The notes: generated by a model not told the origin, from the letters alone. A DNA stretch of 64,000 bases from Lacinutrix venerupis (GCF_003663945.1 NZ_RCCH01000003.1:248001-312000), one strand, 5' to 3'. Positions 52,732 through 61,879 are shown, counted from the first letter of the stretch. A program made the numbers and translations.

Positions 52732-53418
52732 ATGAAAAAAATTATTGTTTTATTCTTGTCAATCTTTACATTATTTGGATGTGGAGAAGAATTAGAATAT
52801 AATACACCAGCTTTTTTAGGAGAAAAAGATGGTAATTTATGGGAAGCTACATCATATCGAGCTAATATTAGTAATTCTGGAGTATTAACTATTGTTGGTT
52901 CGGACAATTTTGAAACAATTACTTTGGAGGTTAACTCTACGGAATTAGGAATTCATGATGTGGTGGAAACTACTTCATTTGGTTCTTTAAGAGATATTGA
53001 GGATGTTTTATATTCTTCAAATAACACACCAGATCCTAGTGTACAAGTGTATCCTGCTTCGGGTCAAATAGATTTAAAAGAAGTTAATGTTTTAGAAGGT
53101 TATGTTTCTGGAGAATTTTACTTCAATGCTTTTAATAGTTCTGGATTAACATCTATAAATGTTAATAAAGGATTCTTTTTTAAAGTACCATTATTAAGTG
53201 TTGCAGTAGGAAGTACTGGAGGAGCAGATGTAAATTGTGCTACAGCTTCTGCAGTAGTAGCAGCAACATTAATCAATTTTAATGCTGCATCACCTGGAGA
53301 TGTAAATTATGCTAATGTTTGTAATGCTTATAAAACTGCATTAACAACACAGCAAGTTGCTTGTGGTGATGATGATGGATTAATACAAGATATTATAGAT
53401 GGTTTAAGTTGTATATAA
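52732..53418 (+). CDS. DUF6252-like lipoprotein
   Basis: 228 residues from the ATG at 52732 (MKKIIVLFLSIFTLFGC); the longer frame start lies inside the promoter. Lipobox LFGC with Cys17. The domain begins with the family signature NTPAFLGEKDGNLWEA and is beta-rich to about 165. The C-terminal ~65 residues are a separate Ala/Cys-containing module (DVNCATASAVVAATLINFN, CGDDDGLIQDIIDGL) with paired cysteines. Surface lipoprotein of unknown function. Confidence 0.77.
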   Translation: MKKIIVLFLSIFTLFGCGEELEYNTPAFLGEKDGNLWEATSYRANISNSGVLTIVGSDNFETITLEVNSTELGIHDVVETTSFGSLRDIEDVLYSSNNTPDPSVQVYPASGQIDLKEVNVLEGYVSGEFYFNAFNSSGLTSINVNKGFFFKVPLLSVAVGSTGGADVNCATASAVVAATLINFNAASPGDVNYANVCNAYKTALTTQQVACGDDDGLIQDIIDGLSCI

Positions 53419-53435
53419 TAAAAGATAAAAAATAT

Positions 53436-53475
53436 TAAAAAAGAGCGCAGTCGTAAGGTTGCGCTCTTTTTTTTG
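53436..53475 (+). terminator. Terminator of the DUF6252-like gene
   Basis: AAAAGAGCGCA and TGCGCTCTTTT pair around a 9-10 nt loop, followed by a long T-run. Confidence 0.85.
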
Positions 53476-53624
53476 TTAATTACTCTTAAAAAAGCCTGTA
53501 AATACTCATAAAGTCTGTTAAATCGCTTGACATCGCCTTACGTTTCTATTATATTGAGAATGTTGATGTGAAACAATACGCATCATTAAAAAAAGTATTG
53601 GAATTTAAAATGATAAAAGATATT

Positions 53625-54074
53625 ATGAAGTATACAGAAGAAATTTCAAACAAATTAAATGAATTATTGGTAAAAAACTATGATGCCGAAAAAGGGTATA
53701 TAGATGCTTATCAAAACGTTGAAAGTAACGACTTAAAAATGTTCTTTAAACGCAGAGCTTCAGAAAGAAGTGCGTTTGCAAAAGAGTTAAGAACAGAAAT
53801 CTTACAATATGGGCAAATACCTGAAGATTCTGGAACATTTAAAGGCGCAATGCACAGAAACTGGATGAATTTAAAAAATACATTTTCATCTAACAATGAA
53901 GAAGCTATTTTAGAAGAAGCTATTAGAGGTGAGGAATCAAGTCTTGAAGAATATAATACAATGATAACCGAAAAAAATTTACCGCCAACAATAGATAAAT
54001 TAATAGCTAAGCATAGAGATGCAATACAGTCTGCAATTAATACAGAAAAAGCCAAATTAGAATTGGTTTCATAG
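53625..54074 (+). CDS. DUF2383 (PA2169-family) four-helix-bundle protein
   Basis: 149 residues from the ATG at 53625 (MKYTEEISNKLNELLVKNYDAEKGY), the typical N-terminus; GTG 53568 and ATG 53610 in the same frame are less likely. Four amphipathic helices, ferritin-like, with conserved KNYDAEKGY, FFKRRASERSAFA and GAMHRNWMNL, as in the PA2169 family. Often associated with stress; biochemical role unknown. Confidence 0.85.
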   Translation: MKYTEEISNKLNELLVKNYDAEKGYIDAYQNVESNDLKMFFKRRASERSAFAKELRTEILQYGQIPEDSGTFKGAMHRNWMNLKNTFSSNNEEAILEEAIRGEESSLEEYNTMITEKNLPPTIDKLIAKHRDAIQSAINTEKAKLELVS

Positions 54075-54094
54075 ATAAAAACAAAAAATTGCTA

Positions 54095-54130
54095 TAAAAA
54101 AATCAGCCTAAAAGGCTGATTTTTTTTGTT
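54095..54130 (+). terminator. Terminator of the DUF2383 gene
   Basis: AAAAAATCAGCCT and AGGCTGATTTTTT form a 13-bp stem with a 3-nt loop and a T-run. Confidence 0.87.
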
Positions 54131-54273
54131 CTAAAAAGGTGTAAATATTTTAAATAATAGAGTCTTTATAACTCTTAATAACTTTAACTTTTTAAACTAT
54201 CTTTTTTATGTATTTTTATAGGCCTATATTTTCTCACAGCTTTTTTAGCAAAACACCTTAATAATAGCTATTT

Positions 54274-57200
54274 ATGTATTTAATTTTCGATACAGAAACA
54301 ACCGGTTTACCAAAACGTTGGGATGCACCAATTACAGATACAGATAATTGGCCGAGATGTATCCAGATTGCATGGCAATTGCATGACGCTATGGGAAACT
54401 GTATTGAGAGTGAAGATTATTTAGTAAAACCAGAAGGTTTTAATATACCTTATGATGCCGAAAAAATTCACGGCATTTCTACAGAATTAGCCCAAGAACA
54501 AGGTGTTGAGTTATTAGAGGTTTTAGAGAAATTTAATATAGCTTTAAATAAAACAAAGTTTGTTGTTGGTCAAAACGTAAAGTTCGACCTTAACATAATG
54601 GGAGCAGAGTTTGTACGTGAAGACATTGCAAACCAATTACAAGAATTACCTGTTTTAGATACCTGTACAGAGCATACAGCAAGTTTGTGCCAAATTCCTG
54701 GTGGTCGTGGAGGTAAATTTAAATTACCAACCTTAACAGAGCTACATCAATATCTATTTAATCAGCCATTTGCAGAAGCACACAATGCCACTGCCGATGT
54801 TGAAGCTACAACACGTTGTTTTTTAGAGTTAATAAGAAGACAACAATATACCAAAGAAGAACTTGATGTTCAACCAGATTATTTCGAGAGGTTTTCAGAA
54901 GCTAATCCGCAGCCAATACAATTAATTGGTTTAAAGCACATAAACTTAAAAAAGGAAAGTGCTAAAGTTAATGCAAGGCTACAAAAGGAACAATCAAGCG
55001 GTATTTCTTCCGAAGAAATAAAAGAAAATATTGCCGATTTACAAGCTGTAGATTTTGTGCATTTACATAATCACTCTCAGTTTTCGGTATTACAATCAAC
55101 CATGAGTGTAGCAGATATTGTAGCTGTCGCAGCAGAATATAATATGCCGGCAGTTGCATTAACCGATCATGCTAACATGATGGGAGCATTTCACTTTGTA
55201 AATGCAGTAAATAAACATAACAAGTTTGCAGAAGATAAAATAAAAGAGGCAGAGGCGGAAGGTAAAACAACACAGATAAAAAAAATAAAACCAATTGTAG
55301 GTTGCGAGTTTTTTGTGTGTGAAAACCATTTAGATAAATCCAGAAAGGATAATGGTTATCAAATTGTATTAATTGCAAAAAATAAAAATGGTTACCATAA
55401 TCTTGCTAAACTTTCATCTCATGCTTTTACAGATGGTTTTTATTATGTGCCAAGAATTGATAAAAAACTTATTGAGCAATATAAAGAAGACTTAATTTGT
55501 TTAACAGGAAACTTGTATGGCGAGGTGCCAAGTAAAGTTTTAAATGTAGGTGAAAATCAAGCCGAAGAAGCATTAATTTGGTGGAAAGAAACGTTTCAAG
55601 ATGACTTGTATGTGGAGCTTATGCGTCACAATCAAGAAGACGAAAATCGTGTAAATCCCACTTTAATAAGTTTAGCAAAAAAGCATGGTGTAAAAGTTGT
55701 TGCTACAAATAACACTTATTATGCAAAGCAAGAAGATGCTAACGCACACGATATTTTACTGTGTGTAAAAGATGGTGAAAAACAAGCAACGCCGATAGGT
55801 CGTGGTCGTGGCTATCGATACGGTTTACCTAACCAAGAATACTACTTCAAGTCGGCAGAAGCCATGAAAAACATCTTTAAAGATGTGCCAGATGCTATTA
55901 CTAACATACAAGAAGTTGTAGATAAAATTGAAGGTTTTCAATTAGCTCGTGATGTATTATTACCAGCGTTCGATATACCAGAGGAATTTCAGCATAAAGA
56001 AGATTTAGAAGATGGCGGAAAACGTGGTGAAAATGCATTTTTAAGGCATTTAACTTACGAAGGAGCCAAAAAAAGATATGGCGAAGAACTATCAGAAGAA
56101 GTAATAGAACGTTTAGATTTCGAGCTAAGCGTTATTGAAAAAACAGGATATCCTGGTTATTTCTTAATTGTAGAAGATTTTATTCGCGAAGCGAGAAAAA
56201 TGGATGTTTCTGTTGGTCCTGGACGTGGTTCTGCTGCAGGATCTGTAGTAGCATATTGTCTTTGGATTACCAACATAGACCCAATGAAGTACAACCTACT
56301 TTTTGAGCGTTTTTTAAATCCAGACCGTGTAAGTATGCCCGATATTGATATCGATTTTGATGACGAAGGTCGAAGTCGCGTTATGGATTACGTAATAGAA
56401 AAATATGGAAGTAATCAAGTAGCACAAATTATTACCTATGGTACAATGGCAGCAAAGTCATCAATTAGAGATACTGCCAGAGTTTTAGATTTACCATTAT
56501 TTGATGCCGATAGAATTGCGAAGCTAATACCAACAATGTCTAAATTAGGTAAGATATTTGGACTATCGGAAAAAGAATTAGGAAGTAAATTTAGAGCCGA
56601 AGATTTAGAAAAAATAAACGAACTTTTAAATATTTCTGAAGGTGAAGATTTGCAAGCCGAAACCGTAAACATTGCAAGATCACTTGAAGGTTCTGTAAGA
56701 AACACAGGTATTCACGCCTGTGGAGTAATTATTACACCAGACGATATTACTAAATTCGTTCCTGTTTCAGTAGCTAAAGATTCAGATTTATATGTCACCC
56801 AATTTGATAACTCTGTTGTAGAAGATGCCGGTTTATTAAAAATGGATTTTTTAGGGTTAAAAACCTTAACCTTAATAAAAGATACGGTTAAAATTGTAAA
56901 GGCAAAGCATGGTATTACGTTAGATCCAGAAAACTTTCCTTTAGATGATGAAGAAACCTATGCTTTATTCCAGCGAGGTGAAACGGTTGGTGTATTCCAG
57001 TACGAATCTCCAGGAATGCAAAAACACCTTAAAGACTTAAAACCTACGGTTTTTGACGATTTAATTGCCATGAATGCATTGTATCGTCCAGGACCAATGG
57101 AATACATACCAAGTTTTGTTAGAAGAAAACATGGTGATGAAGATATTGAGTACGATTTACCAGCAATGGAAGAGTACTTAAAAGAAACATACGGTATTAC

Positions 57201-58665
57201 AGTATACCAAGAGCAAGTAATGCTACTATCGCAAAAACTAGCAGATTTCACCAAAGGTGAAGCCGATGTTTTACGTAAAGCAATGGGTAAAAAACAAATT
57301 GCGGTACTAGATAAAATGAAACCAAAATTTATCGAGCAAGCAAGTGCAAAAGGTCACGATGCTAAAAAGCTTGAGAAAATTTGGAAAGATTGGGAAGCCT
57401 TTGCAAGTTACGCCTTTAATAAATCGCACTCTACGTGTTATGCTTGGATTGCCTACCAAACTGCTTATTTAAAAGCACATTATCCTGCAGAATATATGGC
57501 AGCGGTTTTGTCTAATAACATGAATGATATCAAGCAGGTTACATTTTTTATGGAAGAATGTAAACGTATGAAACTACCTGTACTTGGCCCAGATGTTAAC
57601 GAAAGTTATTATAAATTCTCTGTAAATAAAGATAATGCGGTACGATTTGGAATGGGAGCCATTAAAGGAGTTGGTCATGGAGCAGTAATGACTATTGTAG
57701 AAAACCGTAAAAAAGACGGTCCATACAAATCTATATTTGATATTGCTAAACGAATAGATTTGCGTGCAGCCAATAAAAAAGCTTTCGAAAACTTAGCTCT
57801 TGCAGGTGGTTTTGATTGTTTTACAGATACGCATCGAGCGCAGTATTTCCATAAAGAAGGTGGTGATTTAACTTTTTTAGAAAAGGCAATTAAATATGGT
57901 GCAAAACATCAAGAAAATGAAAACTCTGCTCAAGTAAGTTTATTTGGAGGAGGAAGCGAAGTGCAAATAGCCGAGCCACAAGTACCACCATGTGAAACTT
58001 GGGGAACTATGGAGAAATTAGCACAAGAGCGTGAAGTAGTTGGTGTTTATATTTCGGGTCATCCATTAGATGATTTTAGAACCGAAATGAAAAATTTCTG
58101 TACAGGAACCATAGCTTATTTTAATGATTTGGCACCACACGTTAATAAAGAAATTACTTTTGGAGGTGTTGTTACAGATGTGCAACATCGTGTAAGTAAG
58201 CAAGGGAAAGGTTGGGCATTATTTACAATTGAAGATTATACAGATTCTTTTGAGTTTAGAATTTTTGGAGAAGATTACTTAAAACATCGACCATTTTTAT
58301 TAAAAAACACGTTTGTACATGTAAAGACCTTTGTTCGAGAAGGTTGGGTAAATAGAGATACAGGTAAAAAGAGTGATCCAAGGTTACAGTTTAACAGCTT
58401 TCAATTGTTACATGATGTTATGGATAAATATGTTAGAAAATTATCCATTCAATTAAATATTAAAGAATTAGAGCCGGATAGGATTAATAATTTAAAATCA
58501 TTAATTGCTATGCATCCTGGTAGCCATTTGCTCGATTTTGTAATTTACGATAATAGAGAGCAAATTAAATTAGAAATGCCAAGTCGTAGACAAAAAGTAA
58601 AAGTAACACAAGAGCTATTGAGTGCGCTAGATGAAGATCAAATTTATTATAAATTAAACTCTTAG
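54274..58665 (+). CDS. dnaE: DNA polymerase III alpha subunit with fused N-terminal 3-prime-5-prime exonuclease
   Basis: 1463 residues (E. coli DnaE 1160). The first ~185 residues are a DnaQ-like DEDDh exonuclease (FDTETTG with Asp6 and Glu8; HNATADVEAT near the end). Then a PHP domain (HLHNHSQFSVLQS near 264), the C-family polymerase core with GRGSAAGS (about 650) and catalytic PDIDIDFDDEGR (about 690), an HhH region and a C-terminal OB domain (VTDVQHRVSKQGKGWALFTI near 1295). Thus polymerase and proofreading activities are in one chain. Replicative polymerase of the chromosome. Confidence 0.96.
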   Translation: MYLIFDTETTGLPKRWDAPITDTDNWPRCIQIAWQLHDAMGNCIESEDYLVKPEGFNIPYDAEKIHGISTELAQEQGVELLEVLEKFNIALNKTKFVVGQNVKFDLNIMGAEFVREDIANQLQELPVLDTCTEHTASLCQIPGGRGGKFKLPTLTELHQYLFNQPFAEAHNATADVEATTRCFLELIRRQQYTKEELDVQPDYFERFSEANPQPIQLIGLKHINLKKESAKVNARLQKEQSSGISSEEIKENIADLQAVDFVHLHNHSQFSVLQSTMSVADIVAVAAEYNMPAVALTDHANMMGAFHFVNAVNKHNKFAEDKIKEAEAEGKTTQIKKIKPIVGCEFFVCENHLDKSRKDNGYQIVLIAKNKNGYHNLAKLSSHAFTDGFYYVPRIDKKLIEQYKEDLICLTGNLYGEVPSKVLNVGENQAEEALIWWKETFQDDLYVELMRHNQEDENRVNPTLISLAKKHGVKVVATNNTYYAKQEDANAHDILLCVKDGEKQATPIGRGRGYRYGLPNQEYYFKSAEAMKNIFKDVPDAITNIQEVVDKIEGFQLARDVLLPAFDIPEEFQHKEDLEDGGKRGENAFLRHLTYEGAKKRYGEELSEEVIERLDFELSVIEKTGYPGYFLIVEDFIREARKMDVSVGPGRGSAAGSVVAYCLWITNIDPMKYNLLFERFLNPDRVSMPDIDIDFDDEGRSRVMDYVIEKYGSNQVAQIITYGTMAAKSSIRDTARVLDLPLFDADRIAKLIPTMSKLGKIFGLSEKELGSKFRAEDLEKINELLNISEGEDLQAETVNIARSLEGSVRNTGIHACGVIITPDDITKFVPVSVAKDSDLYVTQFDNSVVEDAGLLKMDFLGLKTLTLIKDTVKIVKAKHGITLDPENFPLDDEETYALFQRGETVGVFQYESPGMQKHLKDLKPTVFDDLIAMNALYRPGPMEYIPSFVRRKHGDEDIEYDLPAMEEYLKETYGITVYQEQVMLLSQKLADFTKGEADVLRKAMGKKQIAVLDKMKPKFIEQASAKGHDAKKLEKIWKDWEAFASYAFNKSHSTCYAWIAYQTAYLKAHYPAEYMAAVLSNNMNDIKQVTFFMEECKRMKLPVLGPDVNESYYKFSVNKDNAVRFGMGAIKGVGHGAVMTIVENRKKDGPYKSIFDIAKRIDLRAANKKAFENLALAGGFDCFTDTHRAQYFHKEGGDLTFLEKAIKYGAKHQENENSAQVSLFGGGSEVQIAEPQVPPCETWGTMEKLAQEREVVGVYISGHPLDDFRTEMKNFCTGTIAYFNDLAPHVNKEITFGGVVTDVQHRVSKQGKGWALFTIEDYTDSFEFRIFGEDYLKHRPFLLKNTFVHVKTFVREGWVNRDTGKKSDPRLQFNSFQLLHDVMDKYVRKLSIQLNIKELEPDRINNLKSLIAMHPGSHLLDFVIYDNREQIKLEMPSRRQKVKVTQELLSALDEDQIYYKLNS

Positions 58666-58746
58666 TAAAAATATAATATAAATTTAAGTGTATTGTTAAA
58701 TAAATAAGCCTAATCAATGCAGCTATAAGTTAAACAAATTATAAGT

Positions 58747-58780
58747 TTGTAAGCTTTAGAGAAAATTTTGACTAAGTTTG
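58747..58780 (+). promoter_or_regulatory. trxA promoter
   Basis: TTG (58747-58749), 23-bp spacer, TAAGTTTG (58773-58780), 43 bp before the thioredoxin ATG. The 158-bp gap between dnaE and trxA holds nothing else I can name. Confidence 0.6.
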
Positions 58781-58823
58781 TATATTAACAAGAAGTAAAA
58801 TTCAATTTTAAAAAATAAATATC

Positions 58824-59141
58824 ATGGCATTAGAAATCACAGATGCAAATTTTGAAGAAACAGTATTAAACAGCGATAAGCCAGTAATGGTAGATTTTTG
58901 GGCTGCTTGGTGTGGACCTTGTAGAATGGTTGGACCAATTATAGACCAAATTAGTGAGGAGTATGATGGGAAAGCTGTTGTTGGTAAATTAGACGTAGAT
59001 GCAAATCAAGAATTTGCAGCAAAATACGGAGTAAGAAACATACCTACAGTTTTGGTTTTTCAAAATGGAAAAGTAGTAGGAAGACAAGTTGGAGTAGCTC
59101 CTAAAACAGCATATGCTGAAGCTATCGACGCTTTATTATAG
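58824..59141 (+). CDS. trxA: Thioredoxin
   Basis: 105 residues, canonical thioredoxin fold with active-site WCGPC (Cys30, Cys33) and the cis-proline region RNIPTVLVF near 73. Cytoplasmic disulfide reductase. Own promoter and terminator. Confidence 0.96.
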   Translation: MALEITDANFEETVLNSDKPVMVDFWAAWCGPCRMVGPIIDQISEEYDGKAVVGKLDVDANQEFAAKYGVRNIPTVLVFQNGKVVGRQVGVAPKTAYAEAIDALL

Positions 59142-59164
59142 AAATATATTTCATAAAGAATTGA

Positions 59165-59200
59165 TAAAGGTTTGCTATAATGGCAAACCTTTTTTTATTT
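59165..59200 (+). terminator. Terminator of trxA
   Basis: AAAGGTTTGC pairs with GCAAACCTTT around a 7-nt loop, then a T-run. Confidence 0.83.
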
Positions 59201-59220
59201 TAGTAAAAAAGTAAATTATA

Positions 59221-59766
59221 ATGAGCAAAATAACAAAAGCGCAAGACGCAATAGATAGTAAGTTATTAGACGAAAGAAAGGTGTTTCTTTGGGGAATGGT
59301 AGACGATAAAAGCGCTAAGCATGTTATCGATAGGCTTCTTTATTTAGATAGCTTAGAAACTAAGGATATTACATTGTATATAAATAGTCCAGGAGGTTAT
59401 GTTACTTCTGGTTTTGCAATGTACGACACAATTAAATCTTTAAAAAGTGACGTGTCTACAGTATGTACTGGTTTAGCAGCTTCTATGGGATCTATTTTAT
59501 TATCTGTAGGAGCAAAAGGAAAACGTTTTATACAACCTCACGCACGTGTAATGATTCATCAACCTAGTGGTGGTGCTCGTGGGCAAGCAAGTGATATAGA
59601 AATTACAGCACAAGAAATTTTAAAAACTAAAGAGTTAAGTGCTAAAATATTAGCAGAAAACTGTGGGCAGGATTTCGAAAAGGTAATGAAAGACTTTAAT
59701 CGTGACCATTGGATGGGAGCTGAAGAGTCTAAAGATTATGGAATTGTTGACGGAATTTTAGAATAA
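59221..59766 (+). CDS. ClpP-family serine peptidase
   Basis: 181 residues, ClpP fold with a complete triad: Ser88 in GLAASMGS, His113 in VMIHQP and Asp162 in FNRDHWMGAEE. NSPGGYVTSG marks the oxyanion region. Shorter than typical ClpP (~200) and not beside clpX, so it is probably a second ClpP paralogue rather than the main one. May form mixed tetradecamers or work with a Clp ATPase. Confidence 0.88.
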   Translation: MSKITKAQDAIDSKLLDERKVFLWGMVDDKSAKHVIDRLLYLDSLETKDITLYINSPGGYVTSGFAMYDTIKSLKSDVSTVCTGLAASMGSILLSVGAKGKRFIQPHARVMIHQPSGGARGQASDIEITAQEILKTKELSAKILAENCGQDFEKVMKDFNRDHWMGAEESKDYGIVDGILE

Positions 59767-59776
59767 AATATAGATT

Positions 59777-59820
59777 ATAAAAAGAGAATAGAGTTTTAAT
59801 TCTATTCTCTTTTTTTTTAT
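59777..59820 (+). terminator. Terminator of the ClpP-like gene
   Basis: AAAGAGAATAGA and TCTATTCTCTTT form a 12-bp stem with an 8-9 nt loop and long T-run. Confidence 0.85.
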
Positions 59821-59859
59821 TAAATAATTTAAATAGAGTTCTGCTTTTACAGAAACAAA

Positions 59860-60789
59860 ATGAATTTACAAGACGAATTAAATAAAGCAGGTGGATTTAA
59901 AAACTTAGAGCACTTGGCAAAACAAGTAGTTGAAGGTTTTATTTCCGGTATGCATAAAAGTCCGTTTCATGGTTTCTCTGCAGAATTTGCAGAGCATAAA
60001 ATTTATAATCAAGGAGAAAGTACACGCCATATAGATTGGAAGCTTTTTGCAAAAACCGATAAGCTTTATACAAAACGTTATGATGATGAAACTAATTTAC
60101 GTTGTCATATTATTTTAGACAATAGTAGTTCTATGCATTATCCCGAAAAAACAAATTTTGACATAGATAATCTAAATAAAATTGCATTTTCGGCATTAGC
60201 ATCAGCATCATTAATGCATATTCTTAAAAAGCAACGTGATGCGGTAGGATTAAGTATTTATAGTGATGCTTACGATTTTTACGCTAACGAAAAAGGAAGT
60301 GAGCGCCATCATCAAATGCTTTTAGCGCAATTAAGTAATGCGGTTTTAAGTAAACCTAAAAATAAGCAAACCGAAACATACCAATATTTGCATCAAATAG
60401 CAGAGAAAATTCATAGACGTTCACTAATATTTGTATTTACAGATATGTTTCAAACTTCTACAGATGAAGTTAAGCTTTTTGAAGCACTACGTCACTTAAA
60501 ACATAATAAGCATGAAGTAGTATTGTTTCATGTATTCGATAGAAGTAAAGAGCTTATTTTTAATTTTGATAATAAGCCAAAACGGTTTATTGATGTAGAA
60601 ACTGGAGAACACATTAATTTATATAGTGATCAAGTAAAAGATAATTACGAAAAATTGGTAGGTGATTATTTTAAAGATTTGCGTGTAAAATGTGGTCAAA
60701 ACCGAATAAAGTACGTTGAAGCAGATATAAATAAAAATTTTGATGTTATCCTAACTAGCTATATGTTAGAGCGTCAGAAATTTATTTAA
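59860..60789 (+). CDS. DUF58 domain protein (VWA-like)
   Basis: 309 residues. DUF58 core GDxRxIDW pattern as GESTRHIDWKLFAKTDKLYTK near 50, followed by a VWA-like MIDAS ILDNSSSMHY near 85 and VFTDMFQTS near 195. These proteins normally work with MoxR-type AAA ATPases, but no such gene is next to it in the window. Cytoplasmic, no signal peptide. Confidence 0.9.
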   Translation: MNLQDELNKAGGFKNLEHLAKQVVEGFISGMHKSPFHGFSAEFAEHKIYNQGESTRHIDWKLFAKTDKLYTKRYDDETNLRCHIILDNSSSMHYPEKTNFDIDNLNKIAFSALASASLMHILKKQRDAVGLSIYSDAYDFYANEKGSERHHQMLLAQLSNAVLSKPKNKQTETYQYLHQIAEKIHRRSLIFVFTDMFQTSTDEVKLFEALRHLKHNKHEVVLFHVFDRSKELIFNFDNKPKRFIDVETGEHINLYSDQVKDNYEKLVGDYFKDLRVKCGQNRIKYVEADINKNFDVILTSYMLERQKFI

Positions 60790-60819
60790 ACTTTTTTTTA
60801 AAAAAAATCGAAAAAATGT

Positions 60820-60849
60820 TTGCAGTATTAAAATAGCGGTGTATATTTG
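60820..60849 (+). promoter_or_regulatory. tRNA-Asp promoter
   Basis: TTG (60820-60822), 19-bp spacer, TATATTTG (60842-60849), 17 bp before the mature tRNA. The clearest Bacteroidota promoter in the window. Confidence 0.8.
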
Positions 60850-60866
60850 CCCTCGCAATATGCAAC

Positions 60867-60940
60867 GGTCTGGTAGTTCAGTTGGTTAGAATGTCGCCCT
60901 GTCACGGCGAAGGTCGCGGGTTCGAGTCCCGTCCAGACCG
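60867..60940 (+). tRNA. tRNA-Asp (anticodon GTC)
   Basis: 74-nt cloverleaf: acceptor GGTCTGG with CCAGACC, discriminator G (as tRNA-Asp), D arm with AGTTGGTTA, anticodon stem TCGCC/GGCGA with loop CTGTCAC (anticodon GTC at 60901-60903), and T arm GCGGGTTCGAGTCCCGT. CCA is not encoded. Confidence 0.98.
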
Positions 60941-60950
60941 CAAAATTGCT

Positions 60951-60982
60951 AAAAGCTTCAACTTTGTTGAAGCTTTTTTTGG
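60951..60982 (+). terminator. Terminator of tRNA-Asp
   Basis: AAAAGCTTCAA and TTGAAGCTTTT, 5-nt loop, then TTTT. Begins 10 bp after the tRNA. Confidence 0.85.
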
Positions 60983-61244
60983 CAAAAAATTTAGTTGTGT
61001 TGTTTTGATGGGTGTAGTAGTCCATCAAACTGGTAGAAAGCTAGTTAAATAGCTTAAACCAATGAGAAGCTTTCCTTTTTTCTTTATTGAAAATTGTGAA
61101 GCTTTTTTGTTTTTATAGAATTTTTATTGCTCTTTAACGTTTTTTTAATAAAAAAATAGCTACAATTCACGTTTGAGCAGTAATTTGAATCTCTTTATCG
61201 ATTTTTTTAAAAATTAACATTATATATTTTTTATATTAGCCGTA
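60983..61244. other. Gene-free AT-rich stretch between tRNA-Asp and the peptide array leader
   Basis: No credible coding region on either strand; the open frame on the minus strand from 61028 covers the tRNA and is spurious. One 8-bp inverted repeat is present (TTTGATGG 61004-61011 with CCATCAAA 61022-61029, 10-nt spacer). A TATATTAG at 61232-61239 is a two-base-imperfect -7 box and could mark the array promoter. Confidence 0.5.
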
Positions 61245-61360
61245 CATTATTGATTCCCTTAGCATTAACATGCTTCAATAATGACTCCATTGTATAGACT
61301 TTCTGTCTATAGTTTACTATTTATTTGTTTTTAAGTACTATTCAAAGTGGTAGCAATACC
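61245..61360 (+). promoter_or_regulatory. Structured leader region upstream of the peptide array
   Basis: Three hairpin-capable elements follow each other. (1) CATTATTGA (61245-61253) with TCAATAATG (61275-61283), enclosing a nested AGCAT-TAAC-ATGCT (61261-61274), giving 14 bp broken by one 7-nt bulge. (2) TATAGAC-TTTCT-GTCTATA (61293-61311), perfect 7-bp arms. (3) GGTA-GCAA-TACC (61349-61360), a GNRA-type tetraloop. They precede the first peptide start codon by 47 bp. The pairing is seen directly; a role as RNA leader or binding sites is inference. Confidence 0.45.
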
Positions 61361-61407
61361 TCTACATTAATATTAAATTAATAGCAACATTAAATAAATA
61401 AATAATT

Positions 61408-61590
61408 ATGAAATTCCTTAAATTAACTTTAGTAGCACTTTTTTCAATTGGATTATTAACAGCTGTTTTACCTTCAAACAAAGTAGAACCAACAGTTGAA
61501 ACCACTAACCATGACCTTTCTAAGCCAGATTTAGACTTAACTGCATTTATAGAGCTTAAGAATAAAAGAAAAGTACCAACTCAAGGATAG
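61408..61590 (+). CDS. Small exported-looking peptide precursor, copy 1 of 7
   Basis: 60 residues. Basic start MKFLK, a 17-residue hydrophobic stretch (TLVALFSIGLLTAVL, about 6-21), then a charged ~37-residue tail. This looks like a Sec signal or an N-terminal anchor; a cleavage site after LTA (19) or near LPSN (21-24) is possible, with no lipobox and no cysteine. Tail variant: NKVEPTVETTNHD, then the conserved SKPDLDLTAFIELKNKRK and end VPTQG. Only this copy has Phe3 and a different upstream spacer, being next to the leader. Family not recognised. Confidence 0.8.
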   Translation: MKFLKLTLVALFSIGLLTAVLPSNKVEPTVETTNHDLSKPDLDLTAFIELKNKRKVPTQG

Positions 61591-61644
61591 ACTTTTCTAA
61601 TAAAACAATTTTCAATACAAATAATAACAATAAAAAATACACTT

Positions 61645-61827
61645 ATGAAATCCCTTAAATTAACTTTAGTAGCACTTTTTTCAATTGGATTATTAACAGC
61701 TGTTTTACCTTCAAACAAAGTAGAACCAACAGTTGAAACCACTAACCATGACCTTTCTAAACCAGATTTAGACTTAACTGCATTTATAGAGCTTAAGAAT
61801 AAAAGAAAAGTACCAACTCAAGGATAG
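61645..61827 (+). CDS. Small exported-looking peptide precursor, copy 2 of 7
   Basis: 60 residues, identical to copy 1 except Ser3 for Phe3. Same NKVEPTVETTNHD variable segment and VPTQG end. The near identity in DNA marks copies 1 and 2 as the most recent duplicate pair or as gene-converted. Preceded by a 54-bp spacer. Confidence 0.8.
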   Translation: MKSLKLTLVALFSIGLLTAVLPSNKVEPTVETTNHDLSKPDLDLTAFIELKNKRKVPTQG

Positions 61828-61879
61828 AATTTTAAAAGAACACATATAACTAGTAATAGCAACAATAAAAAATACACTT

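Noticed and set aside
60828-61028. 66-codon open frame on the minus strand including WTGLEPATFAVTGRHSNQL
   Set aside because: It is the antisense reading of the tRNA-Asp gene and its terminator, a familiar false protein in databases.
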